Of a stretch of 64,000 bases of DNA, positions 12,890 through 26,600 are shown piece by piece (the stretch's first letter is position 1; each line of letters begins with the position of its first letter). This DNA comes from Bugula neritina (taxonomy: Eukaryota > Bryozoa > Gymnolaemata > Cheilostomatida > Bugulidae). Under the pieces are notes generated by a model. It saw only the letters and a program-made list of their open reading frames with translations, did not search any database and was not told the DNA's origin. The translations under genes and the position numbers were made by a program. The DNA is taken from positions 19,338,698 through 19,402,697 of the forward strand of contig OZ037765.1 of assembly GCA_964035545.1 (NCBI GenBank), read 5' to 3'.

Positions 12890-15800
12890 CTAAAAAAAGC
12901 ATTAGAACATTAAAATAACTTCCAACTGCACGAGGCAAAGTTTATTACACCCTGTCAATTCTGGAAGATACAGTGTAATTTCAGATTGTATTTAAGTAAT
13001 TGCTGGTAAGTTGTTTTTCAGTACAGATATAGCAGGCTAGATTTAATAAAATGAAATATGTAATGAGGCTGCGAGACATTAAACCATATTATAATAACAA
13101 CAGTGAAGATGGTAACATCTGCATGAATTGAAAATATGTTCAAAGAAAATTGATTTGACTATAAAAGAGCTCAGTAAATATTAAATTACGATGACTAATG
13201 TGTAACAACAGCTGTTAGCATACTGTTGTAAACTAGTAATTAGCAGTCGCATAGCAAACTGCATGGGTGGTAAGAATTTGCCGGATGAGTTTAGAATGTA
13301 ATTTAATATTTCTAATGCATACTTTACAGAAATAAATATTTTAATAAGCAATGATGGTATGATGTAAATAATTATTAGACACACAACTAGTGTAATACAA
13401 ATTAGAGGGCTAATGTGTGGAATGAGTGACATTCTTGATAAGACATAATTACAGAATTGTTGTACATGTTTTTTCTATAGCGCCTAGTATAATACATTCA
13501 ACATTGTTCACACTAGCTGTACTGGTATTAGATAGCCATGCAGAGGTTTACTAAATTAAACAGAGTTGTGCCATCTACGATTAGTTACCTGGTATGTTTG
13601 AGCAAGGGGATTTGCTACTAGAGCGAGGTCCAGTGCCCATGGTCTCCTGGGTAGAGGGAGAGATGTGCGGCGCTTGTACAGATGTTGATACTGGTGGTCT
13701 ATAGGCTAACAATGGGTTGGTTAGAGCTGCGACGGCTCCGAGTGCTTGCTGAGCTGCAAACTGTCTGTAGCTGTTGTCAAAGAATGGCCTAAATGCTGTT
13801 GGGTTTGGGGCAGGGTATGGTCTATGCCTGATTGACTTTAGCTGAGGGAATATAGGCGAGGACACCTGTGAGCTGTGAGTGGTTGTAGTAGACTTACTGG
13901 CAGCAACATCAGCTATCGACCATATTCTTGGTTTATGAATAACTGTTGCAGAAGGAGCGTTACTGTCTGTGGGGGATGCAACGGGTGAAGTCGGTGATGA
14001 TTGAGTGGGCGGCATAGACGCCTTTTCTGTTGGCAACTGTGTATTTTCTTCTTCAAGATTTCCTGTAGCTGATTGCTTTTGTGGTGATGTATTTTCAGTT
14101 TCAAAATCACTCAAATCTGTAATAAAGTAATTATAAATATAATAATTATTATTCTGATTTAAACATCATTATGTATAAATATAGCTATATGAATGCAATT
14201 CAAGCTCTGTGCGTAATATAATTATATTCTAAGTAATAACAGCAAAAAGAACAGAGAAAGGCAATGTTTCAATCTCCGATGTGCAAATAAACAATTCAGC
14301 ATTTATATAATTATTCTAACAGGATATTTGCTCATTTTCATTGCATAATGAATGAGAAGTAATAATTGTGAGAAATAAGATATTACATTACTATTATTAT
14401 ATGCAACAGTTTCCTATATTGTAATAAAGCTCTTTTATATTCATATACTATCAATATTGCATTGTTTTGTGTCTAGAGCTTACTATATATAAATAGGTTC
14501 CTAATTGTCCTGTATGTATGTTAACAGGAATATTATAGTGTTAAATTATATAATTCTAAACAATATTGTATTGTGTATTTATGCATTTTTACTGTTGACT
14601 ATGGTAATGTTACAATGGTCACTCTGGCCTTTATTTGTATACAGTTATCAAAGCCATCATATAAACAACCATGTCTTGCATTTGTCGCCGGATTAGACAA
14701 CAAATCCTCTACTATAATTTTAAAAATTGCTTAAGATAAAGCTTGCTTCAAACTGATCAGTAAATATTTACAAAGACAAAGATGAGCCTATGACAGACAA
14801 TATGTCAGCCTTAAACACTGATACAGAAAACGACTATTATTTTTTGTATTGCATAAAACATTGTCAAATACTTCAGTTATCAGCACGTGGGGGCTCACCA
14901 GAACAACTCAAGTGCTAAAAAACTGGTGACAAAGTTTAGGTGTAAGCACACTGAGAGTTGAATCTTTCTATCATATCTGCCACTTAATTCCACTATGTTC
15001 AAGTGTTATTTTTATCTATTTAAATATTTTGATAGCTCTTACTCGAATGAGTTAAGTAGTTCTGCATAATTAGCTTAAAGCTGATACAATGATTTTTGCA
15101 TTACGGTGCTGTCTGAATGCTGCAACAAAACAAGTCTGTCAAATTTCAAGTTCAGATTTGTCTTTTAGAGTGTGCTAAGTTAGTCAATGGACATAGCTTG
15201 ACCTAACATATATTATGTAATTTCTAAAATAATCAACCTAAAGCGTTTCATAAAATGGGTGCAATCTATGCACAAATGAGCTAGTGCAAATATGAACAAA
15301 GTCGGTTTTCTTTGGCTGCAGTGAAAATTGTGTAACAGAAATAACCTTTCGGCATTTCAGGTTTTTGTTCATTAATATGAAGTTGACTAGCAGGGAAAGG
15401 AAATGTGCACATAACTGTGCCTATTTTTAACTAAAAGTAAAACTGTGAAAAATGTTTAGTTACTAAACTATATGATAGTAAAATATTTTCTTTGGATAGT
15501 TGCTGGCTTTATTTAGCATAAACAACATGTAAAAACCTTGTCATTTTCTCATAGAGCTTGTCCTAATAGTGTGTTGTAAGTTCACACAAGTGTCAGGTGG
15601 GTAGAAATAGCTGTGTTATTTGGTTAATGTTTATATATACAACAAGGTTGCAGGCAATGTCTTTTCCTAAAATGTATTAGGTAACACACTGCAGTGCATT
15701 TATTACTGATTACCTAGTTATTAGATCAAGGCGAATCTAAACTTTTGATCAGGTCCATCATTGACTTGAAGAGTCTTTGATGAAAAATTATGAGCAAGTA

Positions 15801-18800
15801 TTACACGTTTTGGCAGTGGGCCTGTGGTAATACCAAGTGCTTTTACAAGTATTTGTGTGGTGCTAAATGTCTTGTTTATGTGTCAATAATGGAATTTTAA
15901 ATTCTCTCTGAAGTTTATGAGAATGCTAAAACACAAGTATAATATTTTGTTTGATCCTGTAAGTTTGGTTTAACTATTATAACTATTTCTAAATCTGTGA
16001 TCTTAATACCAAATGAGATGGTGATGGAAATAACATATAATAGTTCTACTTAGATGCTAAAGTGAGTAGTAAGGAGATCTAGTTCTTGTCACAACTATTT
16101 TATATTCTTTGATCTTCGAAACTGGAAAATTTTATCAAAATACCTATGCTTATGTCATCATCTTCACCCAGAGCTCCGTCATCATTGTCAGCTTTGTCCT
16201 CTTCATCCTCTACACTGCTGCCATCATCAGTTCGATTCCTTGGTGACCAAGTCATTTTATTTTCCTTTTTTAATCTTCTTCTAGCGTTGGCAAACCATGT
16301 TGACACTGTAAAAGAGCAGTGAAGCAGTTGTACAGCCATTTGTTGTAACTGGAAGTCAGATGTAGAGTATGCAGTTAAAGCAAACTTTGTTATTGGCAGG
16401 TGGCTACAAATTATGCTGTACCAGGGAAGTGTCAGTCCTGAATGTGGCCAGTAAAATAGCAACAGTTACAATCATTCTGCTGGCAAAATATGCAAATAAA
16501 ATTAAAATCAGTGCCTAAATTTTGCAGATTCAGCCCAAGTCACCAGCATGCAGCTTGTAATACAATTTTTCTACGATATTCTAAAATTAAAATCTTGTGC
16601 TCAGATTTTAAACTCAAAACAAACTTTACAAAATTTTACCTTGTGTTAGGGTCATTTTTGTGATGATAGCCAACATTATTTTTTCCCCTTTGGTAGGATA
16701 TGGATTCTTTCTGTGTTCGTAGAGCCATGCTTTTAGGGTACTGGTTGTCTCTCGTGTGGCATTCTTTCTTCTTACACCGTTGAGGTCCATAGTAGAGTAT
16801 CTAAAAGAATGCAAAATGTAAGTATACACACAGTAGGTAGTGGATATTGCCACAAGTGGAACTTAATTAGCTACTACATATCGCTATAATACAATCATTA
16901 CAATTGCAATATTATTTCTTACCAACTGAATTGGTGATGAAAATAACTCAAAGAAGAAATGCGGTGAGGGAGAGCACTTGTAAATCTGTAAAGCTGTTAA
17001 ATATTTCAACTTTTAAAGAGTTTAAGATTTCTCTTTGTCATTTGATGCCACGCACACAACAGTAATAGTATAGTTGTGTATTCAATTCTATTGCAATATT
17101 TGAGAGACAAGTGAGTTTTGATTTTATACTATCAAGTCTTTCAAGTAGGGCCACCTGGGCAAAGCAAAGCACACAAACAAACTATTCCAGAGTCGAAACA
17201 CATTCTTGCCTGATCCAATAACACTAGTAACTCTCAAATTTTTAACACTTGAAAGTATCACAAGACAGTAAAAACTGAACTATCAAAGAGGTGTTTGCAG
17301 CTCAAGACCAGGCTATGATGTTTTAATATTAATGTCCCTTAAAAGAAGTATACATCAAACAGCTCTCATTTTCAAAGAGTTATAGCTGTGGTAATGTAAT
17401 ACATGGTGATTTTTAGATAATTTGCAATTTATATTAGTATAGGGTGCAAGAATATATATGAGGAAGGTTGTGGCTTAGTCTCTTTGGTAAAAACGCAAAT
17501 TAAAAATATAGTCTTTCAATGTCAAAACTATCTTGATTTAAGTTTGTTTCAAAAAATGTGGGTTGAGCAAATGTCTTTAGACAAACTTTAAATAATTATT
17601 CTAAATGCAGATTGACAGAGCTATAAAAAGGGCATTAACAAAATGTCAGATCTTAAATAACCAGAATACTTTTGAAGTTGGCGTCATAAGTAAGGGGGCT
17701 TTGGCAAGCAAACCTTTAAGGTTTCAAAGAGGGATTTGTTGCTAACCATTATTTTATTCCATCTTTTTTAATACTATTAATGTTTGTTTCACTAAAGGTG
17801 TCATGGTTTTATGGTAATTAGTTAAAAAACTAGTTATAACATAAAACCATGTCATCTGTCAGTATAATATTTAAACTCTTCAATCAAAAAATTTCCATGA
17901 CTACTATTTCTACAGACAAAAATATTTAATATTACAAGCTTTAAACAAATCTACCTGCAAACTCTAGCAATACTTTATTAGCAATTAGTGCAAGAAAAAC
18001 AGCAATTTCATCATGTCAAAAGTGAATCATACTAGAAAACCTTAGCAACCCATGTGTTAAAACTGAGCAGGTAATGACTATCAATTTAATGACCTCTGCT
18101 TGTAAATATTTAATTAAAGCTCAATACCTTTTGTCATTAATTTGCAATGCAACTAAATATTATCTCAAACTAAAATGGTAAACACCTTAAAAGCTTAAAA
18201 TAAATTAAATTTACTAATTTTTCACCCATGGTTTAAATTCTGGTACTGTTTACATTGGCATAATATTCTTTTTTTATATAATACAAACAAGTTGATTTCA
18301 ATATGCCTTTGGTTTATTTCACTTACGGTGGGTATGAAAAAGAGGCAGCAGCCATTGCAGCAGCTTGAGCATCATACGGGAGAGATGCTGCCCCAGCACT
18401 ATGTGCTGCTGCCGCTGCTAGCTGTCTCCACGCCATCAAAGCTTCAGCATTATCTTTCATATCGTAACCAGCACCCTAAAATTTAACGAAAATATACCAA
18501 ATATATTCTACTTATAGGTTAGAATTCTATTTTCAAAAATTTTCAATTTAAACTTTTATGTTTGAAAAAAATTGAGTCTTGCATAAATGCTCAATACCTA
18601 AAAATAATTAGCTAAATCATTAAACACAACTTAAACTGCAACACAACTATAAGATTTAATTGACAATATATTGGGAGTAAGTTTTAAGACGTAATATGCA
18701 TACTAACAAGTACTGGGAGCAGTAATCTCGGATCCATCATAGCAGTTGGAGGAAGATTTGAAAGCTGGGAGTATGGACTAGCTGCTGGGTAACCGCTGGC

Positions 18801-20147
18801 AGCTGCTATAGATAAACTATCTGGCAGTGAAGGAAGTCTAGCATTAGCAAGACCTGCCATGACTGTCGGGCTGACTGCGGACAAATCTTTAGACGAACTG
18901 ACACTTGGGTGCTGAGGTGGTGGGGATTGAAGGTTCATTCCTCCGGCAGCTGACATTAGTAACTAAAAGTGACGATAAAGTATCATAGCATGTTATATAT
19001 GTTTAATAAGAAGCAGGTTAAATAACTTTTAACTCCACGTATTACAACACCTATATTAGTAATATTTACACAGTGAAAGGCTTTGTCATTGTGTTCAGTT
19101 AAAAATTTGACAATATTATTTAGAATTTTAGGCCCTAAAACTACTACTTATAAAAAGCTCAAAATTTCATGATACCGGTACATGAAGTTTTATAACTAAA
19201 AATATCTGATAACTTTTTAAGGCTTAGATGTATAGCGTAAATTCTTAAACCGTTAAAATAGGCTATTCAGCAATAATTAAAATTTATTTAAATAAAAAGC
19301 TTATGATAAATAAATGTACACATTTTACTATTAAAATATTGTAATCAAAAACGGCAGTTTTTTGAAAGCAAAAACAGCCAACTGATAGAACCTCATAACT
19401 TCAACATTTATTTAATCTCAATATGATCATTAACCAGCTTGCGGCTAATAGCTGAAAGAGTTGCTCCTTTCAGAACAAATTTACGAGCTTCTAAAATTTA
19501 TTCCTGTGCCCTGAGGCTCTAAGATACGCTACTAATCTATTAAGTGGAGATGGAAGCATTTGGTTTGATTAAATGCAGAAAAAGTTATTGAGTAATATTC
19601 ATGTAATTGTAAGTAGTAACACATTAATTATAGTACACTACTTTGAGGGCATACCTCCAGTGCCAACAATACGAAACAGGCATGTTCCTAACAAGATGTG
19701 TATTAATAAATACCTGCAGGCTATTTGTTTTCATCTTGGTGGTCTATAATATGCTATAACTTACTAGCATGATCCTATACTGCGTATTATGTTTCGTGAT
19801 AATGGAAAGCATCTTAAATTACACTGAGCATGAGATTGAATTTGAAACAGAATAGGTTTGTTTCATGTTAGGCTATTTATTGTTTCAGTACTGTTTAACT
19901 ATCTTAATGTATTCTAATTATAAGGCATTCTCTGAAGATAGCAATCCTGTTCAAGGTCAACTAATGCCTATCAGTTTGCAGTTACAAAGTGTTTGCTTTA
20001 AAATTAATAGATCACACAAACTTTGCGCAGAGATTTTGTCCATTTAAATTAAAATTTTCAAAAAATTATATAAATATTATTGCTTACCTGCGTAGCTGCT
20101 ATGTTAGGAAATCCGGCCACCGGCAAAGGATATGCTGACATCCTCAT
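12783..20147 (-). CDS. Irx: Iroquois-class TALE homeobox transcription factor, complete, 7 coding exons
   Basis: This encodes a nuclear DNA-binding protein of the Iroquois (IRX) family, which pattern territories in animal development. Coding exons, in transcript order: 20088-20147, 18708-18962, 18327-18475, 16640-16800, 16144-16305, 13589-14116 and 12783-12889. All have GT/AG borders, the phases join without a break, and they give 473 aa. The 63-residue TALE homeodomain spans about residues 165-227, with KNPYPTK (the three-residue loop insertion) and helix 3 [17 protein letters not shown]. An acidic tract follows, then the family-specific IRO box KPRIWSIAD at about 324-332. Length and domain order match Iroquois proteins. 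The start has two in-frame ATGs six bases apart (20147 and 20141), with an in-frame TAA directly upstream. The first fits the longest frame; the second has the better context (A at -3). The exon 2 donor could instead lie six bases earlier (GTACTT rather than GTTAGT). Confidence 0.95.
13589..14116 (-). CDS. Irx: Irx coding exon 6: IRO box and C-terminal region
   Basis: The largest coding exon (about 176 codons). It begins [13 protein letters not shown], runs through a Ser/Thr/Pro-rich region, and contains [14 protein letters not shown], which is the IRO box that marks Iroquois proteins. It then continues through proline-rich sequence to a GTAACT donor. The reading frame is open throughout and joins cleanly to both neighbours. 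Confidence 0.9.
16144..16305 (-). CDS. Irx: Irx coding exon 5: homeodomain recognition helix and acidic tract
   Basis: Opens with the recognition helix [18 protein letters not shown], followed by [13 protein letters not shown] and then a strongly acidic stretch ([19 protein letters not shown]). The TTTTACAG acceptor and weak GTATTT donor are in phase with exons 4 and 6. The recognition helix shows no departure from the Iroquois consensus. Confidence 0.95.
16640..16800 (-). CDS. Irx: Irx coding exon 4: homeodomain arm, helices 1 and 2
   Basis: Encodes [18 protein letters not shown], then [19 protein letters not shown] and [13 protein letters not shown]: the N-terminal arm, helix 1, TALE loop and helix 2. 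The exon ends with one base of the valine that opens helix 3, so an intron of about 330 bp divides the homeodomain. Tyr182 stands where Iroquois proteins that I know have Asn. Confidence 0.95.
18327..18475 (-). CDS. Irx: Irx coding exon 3 (Ala-rich, YDMKDN motif)
   Basis: Starts [18 protein letters not shown], followed by a poly-alanine-rich stretch, and ends FSYPP at a GTAAGT donor with two bases carried into the homeodomain exon. The YDMKDN motif corresponds to the conserved Y-E-L-K-D-N segment of IRX proteins upstream of the homeodomain. Confidence 0.88.
18708..18962 (-). CDS. Irx: Irx coding exon 2 (Ser/Pro/Ala-rich N-terminal region)
   Basis: Eighty-five codons in phase 0 between an ATTTTAG-like acceptor (TTTTAG) and a GTTAGT donor. 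The protein is low in complexity, rich in Ser, Pro and Ala, and contains PPPQHPS and [11 protein letters not shown]. This is typical of the unstructured N-terminal region of Iroquois proteins. The exon boundary before GAGYDMKDN matches the place where vertebrate IRX genes, as I recall them, split before a YELKDN-like motif. Confidence 0.85.
20088..20147 (-). CDS. Irx: Irx coding exon 1 (start codon exon)
   Basis: Reads [20 protein letters not shown] and ends at a GTAAGC donor in phase 0. The residues join directly to LLMSAAGG of exon 2, giving an Iroquois-like N-terminus. The next intron is about 1.1 kb. An in-frame TAA lies immediately 5' of the first ATG, so the coding frame cannot extend further upstream in this exon. 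Confidence 0.85.
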
Positions 20148-20519
20148 TTACACCGAAGATAATTTTCACGTTGATGGAAATATTCTGTTAGAATTTGTCA
20201 AGCAAAATTAATAATCTAATTCAATAATTCAACTTCCGCTAAAATATTCCAAAAGTGTAGTTCATAAGCTTTATTCACGAATACAGGTATCTCAAGCTGC
20301 GTGATAACTACCAGCACTACTTCTTTCCTTGGTGTTTTAGTCATCAATGAATAGATTCACACCTCACCATGCCTTCTTGTACGTACATGCTAATTAATAG
20401 CCTGCTAATGTCTAATAACATACCAACCACTGTATTCATGTCACTTGGATAAAAATACAAATTCAATTCTTGCTTTTACACAAGGAACATAGTATTTCCT
20501 GACAAATGAATAACATACA

Positions 20520-20600
20520 AATATATGCTCAGCCAATAGTATCCTCCTAATCACTTAAGCACCGCCCAAAATTAGCCAATCATGGCCACTGTTTTTCAGC
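20520..20600. promoter_or_regulatory. CCAAT/GC-box cluster upstream of Irx
   Basis: Two CCAAT boxes (20533-20537 and 20576-20580) flank a CCGCCC GC-box-like motif (20562-20567), about 390-430 bp upstream of the Irx start codon. GC-rich hexamers are rare in this AT-rich DNA, so the cluster may be part of the promoter. No TATA box was identified in the expected position, and the transcription start is unknown. Confidence 0.3.
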
Positions 20601-23600
20601 TCACATACTAATTGTTATAATAATGCATGCTACAAAAGTGATCCTATGATTAGTCTCTCTCCAAGTGTGATGTGATATTTTCATATTCTAAATATTAATA
20701 TATTCTGAAGGAAATTAAAATCTATTTATTTCACAAACTAGAAACTAATACCAACATGTCTAAGCTAGAAAATAGAAGCAATATGTTATTTTGAATTGAA
20801 AATTAAGCAAAAATTATTTTATAAAAGCAATTCGACTATTAAATATAGCTGAACTTATGGAAGATGCAACAATGTGCTATAACAGAATTGAGTACAGTTG
20901 ACTATAGCTACATTAATTTATGTAATGAAATTTTTTTTTTCTAAAAGGAATAGTTGAAATAGCAACTATTTAATTATGGAGTCAAATTATTTGACTTTCT
21001 GCAGTTCCTGACATTTTTATCAACACTGTGTAATTGCAGCCACACATGAGCACAACTAATAGTCTGTCTGGCAGTTGCTGGAAGCTCATTCTCAATTATT
21101 TATAGGACAATATTTGACTTTGTGGCACATAATTACCAATTCAATGCGTCAATGTTGACAAACTCTCCAAAAGAAATCTATTGCTGCACACAGTGCACCT
21201 GTAAAGAATGTAGATTAGATTAATTTACAAGTGATGGTCATCGTAATACAGCAAACAAGCAATCATAAACCTCCGAATGAATAGGTTTGGCACATTGATG
21301 CTTAGATAACTGGCACGAAGATGGCCAATTGGATAGAACATTGTCATGCAACATAGCTTAATGTATTTACTATGAGCTTAGTGAGCTATTGTTTTTCTCG
21401 TACAATCAATACAAGTGAGTTCCTTTTAAGGCATAATTTTCATGATCAGCAATGAATAATGTTACTTGATTTTAACATCAATGAACTTTGCAATGCCATT
21501 TTATGATAAAACTGTTAGCAACTGAGACAGTTTTGCAAAAGTGCTTTTAAAAGACTAAGGGCCTTCTAGTCTGCAGGTAAAAACTCAGTGTTGTGAATCA
21601 CAGCGAGATTAAAGCCAGTGCTAAAATATTACTGTCAACACAGTTGTAAGCCATGAGAATTAAATATTATTCAAGTTGCAGATGATGCTTGCAGTTTAGC
21701 CAAGTAGGATATGCAGATGATGGTGGCAATGAAATCATTGTTAAGACATATAACCTTTTATTAATTGCATATCCATACAGTCTAAATAAAAAGCTTGCTC
21801 AGTGTATAACCACATATATAATATCTTATTACATTTAAACACCTTTGCTCCAACAATACCTTTCACTTGTGTATCAGGTTAAAAGGCTACAATTGATATA
21901 CAATTAATGTTAGCAACAACCGCATGCCTTTGAACTTTTACTGATTGAATATATAAATAACAAGATGATTTGAGAGTTTTCAGCCAAAGTGTTAACCAAA
22001 TTAACAGATGCTTTGGTCAGCTCCAACTTGTGGTAACTTCTAGAGGTGTAAATAAGAATGCTGTTCAACACCTGTTGTGGGCTGTGCCTGCTCTAAAGTA
22101 AGAAAAGAAAGATACAAGTAGTGAAGTGAAGTACTAAGTATAATGATGTGACCAACAAGTAATACAAATAATAATAATAATTATCACCATCATAATATCA
22201 CAACTGGAACAGGCAGGTGGAGATAATGACCTATTCAATTTATACGGTATCAAGTAAGCAAAGTGGGAAAAAAAGCAAATTGATGCTCTTATTTATATAA
22301 CAAAAATGGAAAGTTTGATTGCTAGCACGCAGGTTTAATTCAACTTTAAGTTAATGCTATTTATATATAAATTGGCAGTAAATCAAGGAAAGATTGTAAA
22401 GTAATGAACTAAAGTTCAACTAAAAATGTTGTTACTCCCAGTCTATGCAGAAGGTTGGCAGCTATGAATTTATAAGCAAGTTATAATAATAAGTTACACT
22501 ATTTGTGAATAATTTATTTGTATGCAGAAAAATTAATCAAAAACTGCTTTTTTTGCTTTCCAAGCTGAGCATATTGGTTAAAAACAATATGGAGGAATGT
22601 TTTTAGCTAACAGGTAATAGATTTCAGTTCTTGTAATCATTGCTTTTACAAGTTTTTTTTTGATGTCCCCAGCTTCGCAAACCTCCATTTTAATAACATC
22701 TGCTGGGTTTGCAGTTATAACGTGACATTTGTGAACGCTCTCATCTTTGTGATGTTACAAGCAATAAAATTTTTAGTGTTGCTGGACATGATGGAATGAT
22801 CTAGTTGCTAATTGTTACAGATAGGAACAGGCAAAACACTCAACAGGCTCATTAGTAACAGGCTTCATCTCTGAGATTTCTTTAAACTTGTGTAGCTCTT
22901 CACGGCTAAGGTGTAAATCTCATTAAGTATGTTAACAGATGTAGTCTATGACTAAATTCATGTTTGACATTTATATAAAAAACCCATTCTGCTTTATAGG
23001 CAAATTATTTTATTGCCATAGCACTGAATATGCTGTAATAAATACCACATATACGTTACTATAATGTTTAAATAAGCACAAATTTAGGCCTAAATATCTC
23101 TTAGGAAAACTTCACCTAGGTAAATGATTCAATGCATTAGGTAGCATATATATTTAATCCAAATAAACTAATAAAACCTTCTATGTAAACCCCCAGTCAA
23201 AGGATGTTGACTACAATTTATAACAGACAGCAATAGCATATCAAAGGTCCTCATTGATGTTATTAGCACGCAAAAATATTAGATATAATGCGTTCTTAGG
23301 TAGTAGTATTATTATTTCATATCTGAAGTAATTTCCTAGCTACCAACCACATATTTTCAATCTGTAGGCTTTGTCTGCAAGAAACCACCACAACCCGTAG
23401 CAGGCGACTCAGTAAAGCCGACACCCATTTAATATTTATTTATGACAGTTGTATTACTTTGAAGATTTGGATACAGCTAATTTGTATTTTCACATATATT
23501 TGACTTTAAGCGAGAACATAAACTCAAAGATGAATTAACTTTAGTTCCCTTCTAGTACCATTAAAAACTTTGGAGGCAACATTAGCTGGAAGTGGCCCTG

Positions 23601-26600
23601 AATGCTATAATTGTAATTAATTTCTTCAGCTGGTAATATTGGTGATTTATTATCTTCGCTTTGCTGATTGAAACAATCTAAAAGCTTGAACTCTCAGGCC
23701 TAAATCCTTGTCAAAATTTCTTTGAAATTTTGAAGCTTATTAAAAGATTAGACACTTCTGAAGTAGTAGCTGAGAGCTGCTGTTACTGCATTTGCATCTT
23801 TGCTTGATTGACTCTTTTTCTATGGTGCGATGTGCTATTCTATCATTTGATATAATCTATACACTTCTGTATTTTACGTGTGCATTAATTTATCAATAGA
23901 TTTCGTAGTTAAAGCATTGATAATGCAGTAATAACCTAATCTAAAGCAGGTCCATTAAGCTTTCCTCTATTTATGTATATACAGATATCTTCTTGTTTAC
24001 ATATTTTATATTGTAGAATAATCCCATCGGCAAATGAGCTCTTGAGCAGCCTTGGGGCGTACATTTTCTCAGACTAAGAAGGTGTGACGCCATTGAAAGA
24101 TAGGGTCAAGATGTTTCACAGGATGTCCTATCTGCATTCATCTAAATCTAGTGCATGAATTTCATGTCTAAATGCTATATTGTATAAATCTAAAACTTTT
24201 GTTTTTGTTTGCATTACCTACTATCTACCTATATAGTCAGGCTTGCACATTTTTAAAACTCTTGTGGCCAAAGTCTAGATTTGCTGGCTACAACGATTCA
24301 GTGATAGCTAAATGAAGTGAGTGTCTATTTTTAGGTTGTGTAGAAACATGAGCTAAACAGTGGAGCTGTTGCTGCTATACAATATTATAACAATGATGAA
24401 TCCTGAGATGTTAATTTATCAAGTATATTTCCAGATTATTTTGATTAAATGTCAAATTTGTGAGAATATGTCAATTTAACAGCAAGTAATTATTGCAGTA
24501 ACTGCAGCCGTAGCCCCATTAGAGAGACTGTAACAAGGGATTTATAGAACTGAGTTGTGTCACTCCACCAAATCCAAACCTTGTTTAGATATCAACAACA
24601 GAATATTTGACACAACAGGAAACGGTGTAATTAATCCATATTAATCACAAACACAGTCTATACAGGTGTGACAGAATCATTAGTAGGCACTGCTACAATT
24701 ATAATTATGTTTTTAATCATGGAAAATCGCATTTATCAAATGAGTTATATGCCAGTTTATTAATTCATTATAGCTAGTCTATAGAATGTCAAATGCAGTT
24801 TTAGTTTTATATAATAACATAATAACCTGGTAATCCCATTGTTAAAATGTCACATACCACTAATATATAAAGCCAAAGCATATAATCTTATGCTAAGTAA
24901 ATGTTTTCACGTTGAATATTTGTCATACTAATTTTTCTCACTACAGTAAAGCTTAGCCGTAATTTGCCTTGTAGATAATACTTTTTGCCAAATAACAAAT
25001 TGTGCAACTATGCTAGTGATTCAAAGCCTGTCTCCTGGGGGATTGATCACTAATTTTTGCTATCTCATTTTATGTACAGTAGGCATAATACAGAGATATG
25101 AAAGTTCTTAAGATAAAATTATTTGTTGATAAGACTAGAATTTGGCGACAGTAAGCAGTGTTAAGTCAACAGATGTGTTTCAATACATAACATGGTGCAA
25201 GCATTGATAAAAATACATAGAGCAGACAACCTCAACCCAAATACCATTCTATTAAATAAATATTATCAAATAAACATGCGTATCAAAGCATAAAAGAATT
25301 CATTTAAATACACAAAAAGCTCTCTGAACTTTTTAGAACTGCACCTCTTATTGCTTAGCTTAAAGTATCTTTGGACTATCATTTTATTATCTTATTGCAG
25401 TTGTCGTCTAAAAATAAACAGTTAAAAATTTACCACAAGCTATATTACACGTATTTTGGCTAGGATACACATTGTGTTTATCTACAGTCCAAATTTTGGG
25501 GTGTCACAACCTTTCTGTAAAATTATTAATTAGTTATTTTATCAAAAATTCTAAATTGAACTTTTTTTTAATTCGCAAATGAAGCAATTGGAATGTCATA
25601 ATTAATATATTTACATCAAATTAAATTATGATTTACTTCAAAATTAGCTATGCATATTATAGCAGTTATTTCATACAAGTTGGCTGTCTAATTTATTTGG
25701 TAATAGTTAGATATGTATTATTAGAAATCAAGGTAGTTCAACACAAGGGGGCCCTTATCTTGTGGTCATTACACTAGCTGCTAGCCTTTTCAACTAATAG
25801 TCTTGAGAGATACTAATGGTGACAGAAAAGCAGCTGTGTTGTTCTGCTGGGCACTAGAGAGCAATTCAACAAACTCTCACTCTCGTAACCAACGCACTTG
25901 AGACCATCTTGTCTAAACAAACCGCATCATGGATTCTGCTTTTGCTCTTAGAGCTGACAGGTTTTGAAAAATTCCGTAATGCTGGAGATACGACACCTGG
26001 TGTGTTTTACAGATCAAGTATTTCTGGCTCAATCAATGATCATTTAAATAGCTTTATGACAGGGATACAAGTATACCCCGGTTTATATACCAAGAAGTTG
26101 TGCTAAGTATTTACGATAAATGAAAAGGAAGGTCCGTCACAGCTCTAGTTGATTTGGCAATATCTTGAGCCTAAGTTAATGGAATATGTATTTATATATG
26201 GATCATAATGCTTTTGTCAAGTATTTACATCTTTGCATTCAGCATCTATTAATCAATCACTTGCTGCAATTTACAATCCTCCTATTTTACACGATTGTTA
26301 ATCCCTTGTAACAAATTTAAGTGAAATCCTAAGTAAACACACTTTTATATGTATTAGCTTAACAGCAGCCTAAAATATTCCTGCAGGTTAGAAATAATAT
26401 TGACAGTTTTTTCTTTATATAACATTGCCACTTACAATAAATCTGTTAAAATATTGAATTTAATGGCGTTAAGTCTGCTTTCTGCATTTATTAAGACACC
26501 GATTTAATGACATCAAGTGTATCTCAACAATGTCACGGCAGAGCTGGAGATATACTTTCAATTCATACACAGCTCTATTAAATAACCATCAGTTAATGGT

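Noticed and set aside
18292-18486. Plus-strand open frame over Irx exon 3
   Set aside because: Antisense shadow of the alanine-rich coding exon.
25909-26106. 65-codon plus-strand open frame with a hydrophobic start resembling a signal peptide
   Set aside because: It opens at a TTG rather than ATG, has no splice or promoter context, and no recognisable mature domain.
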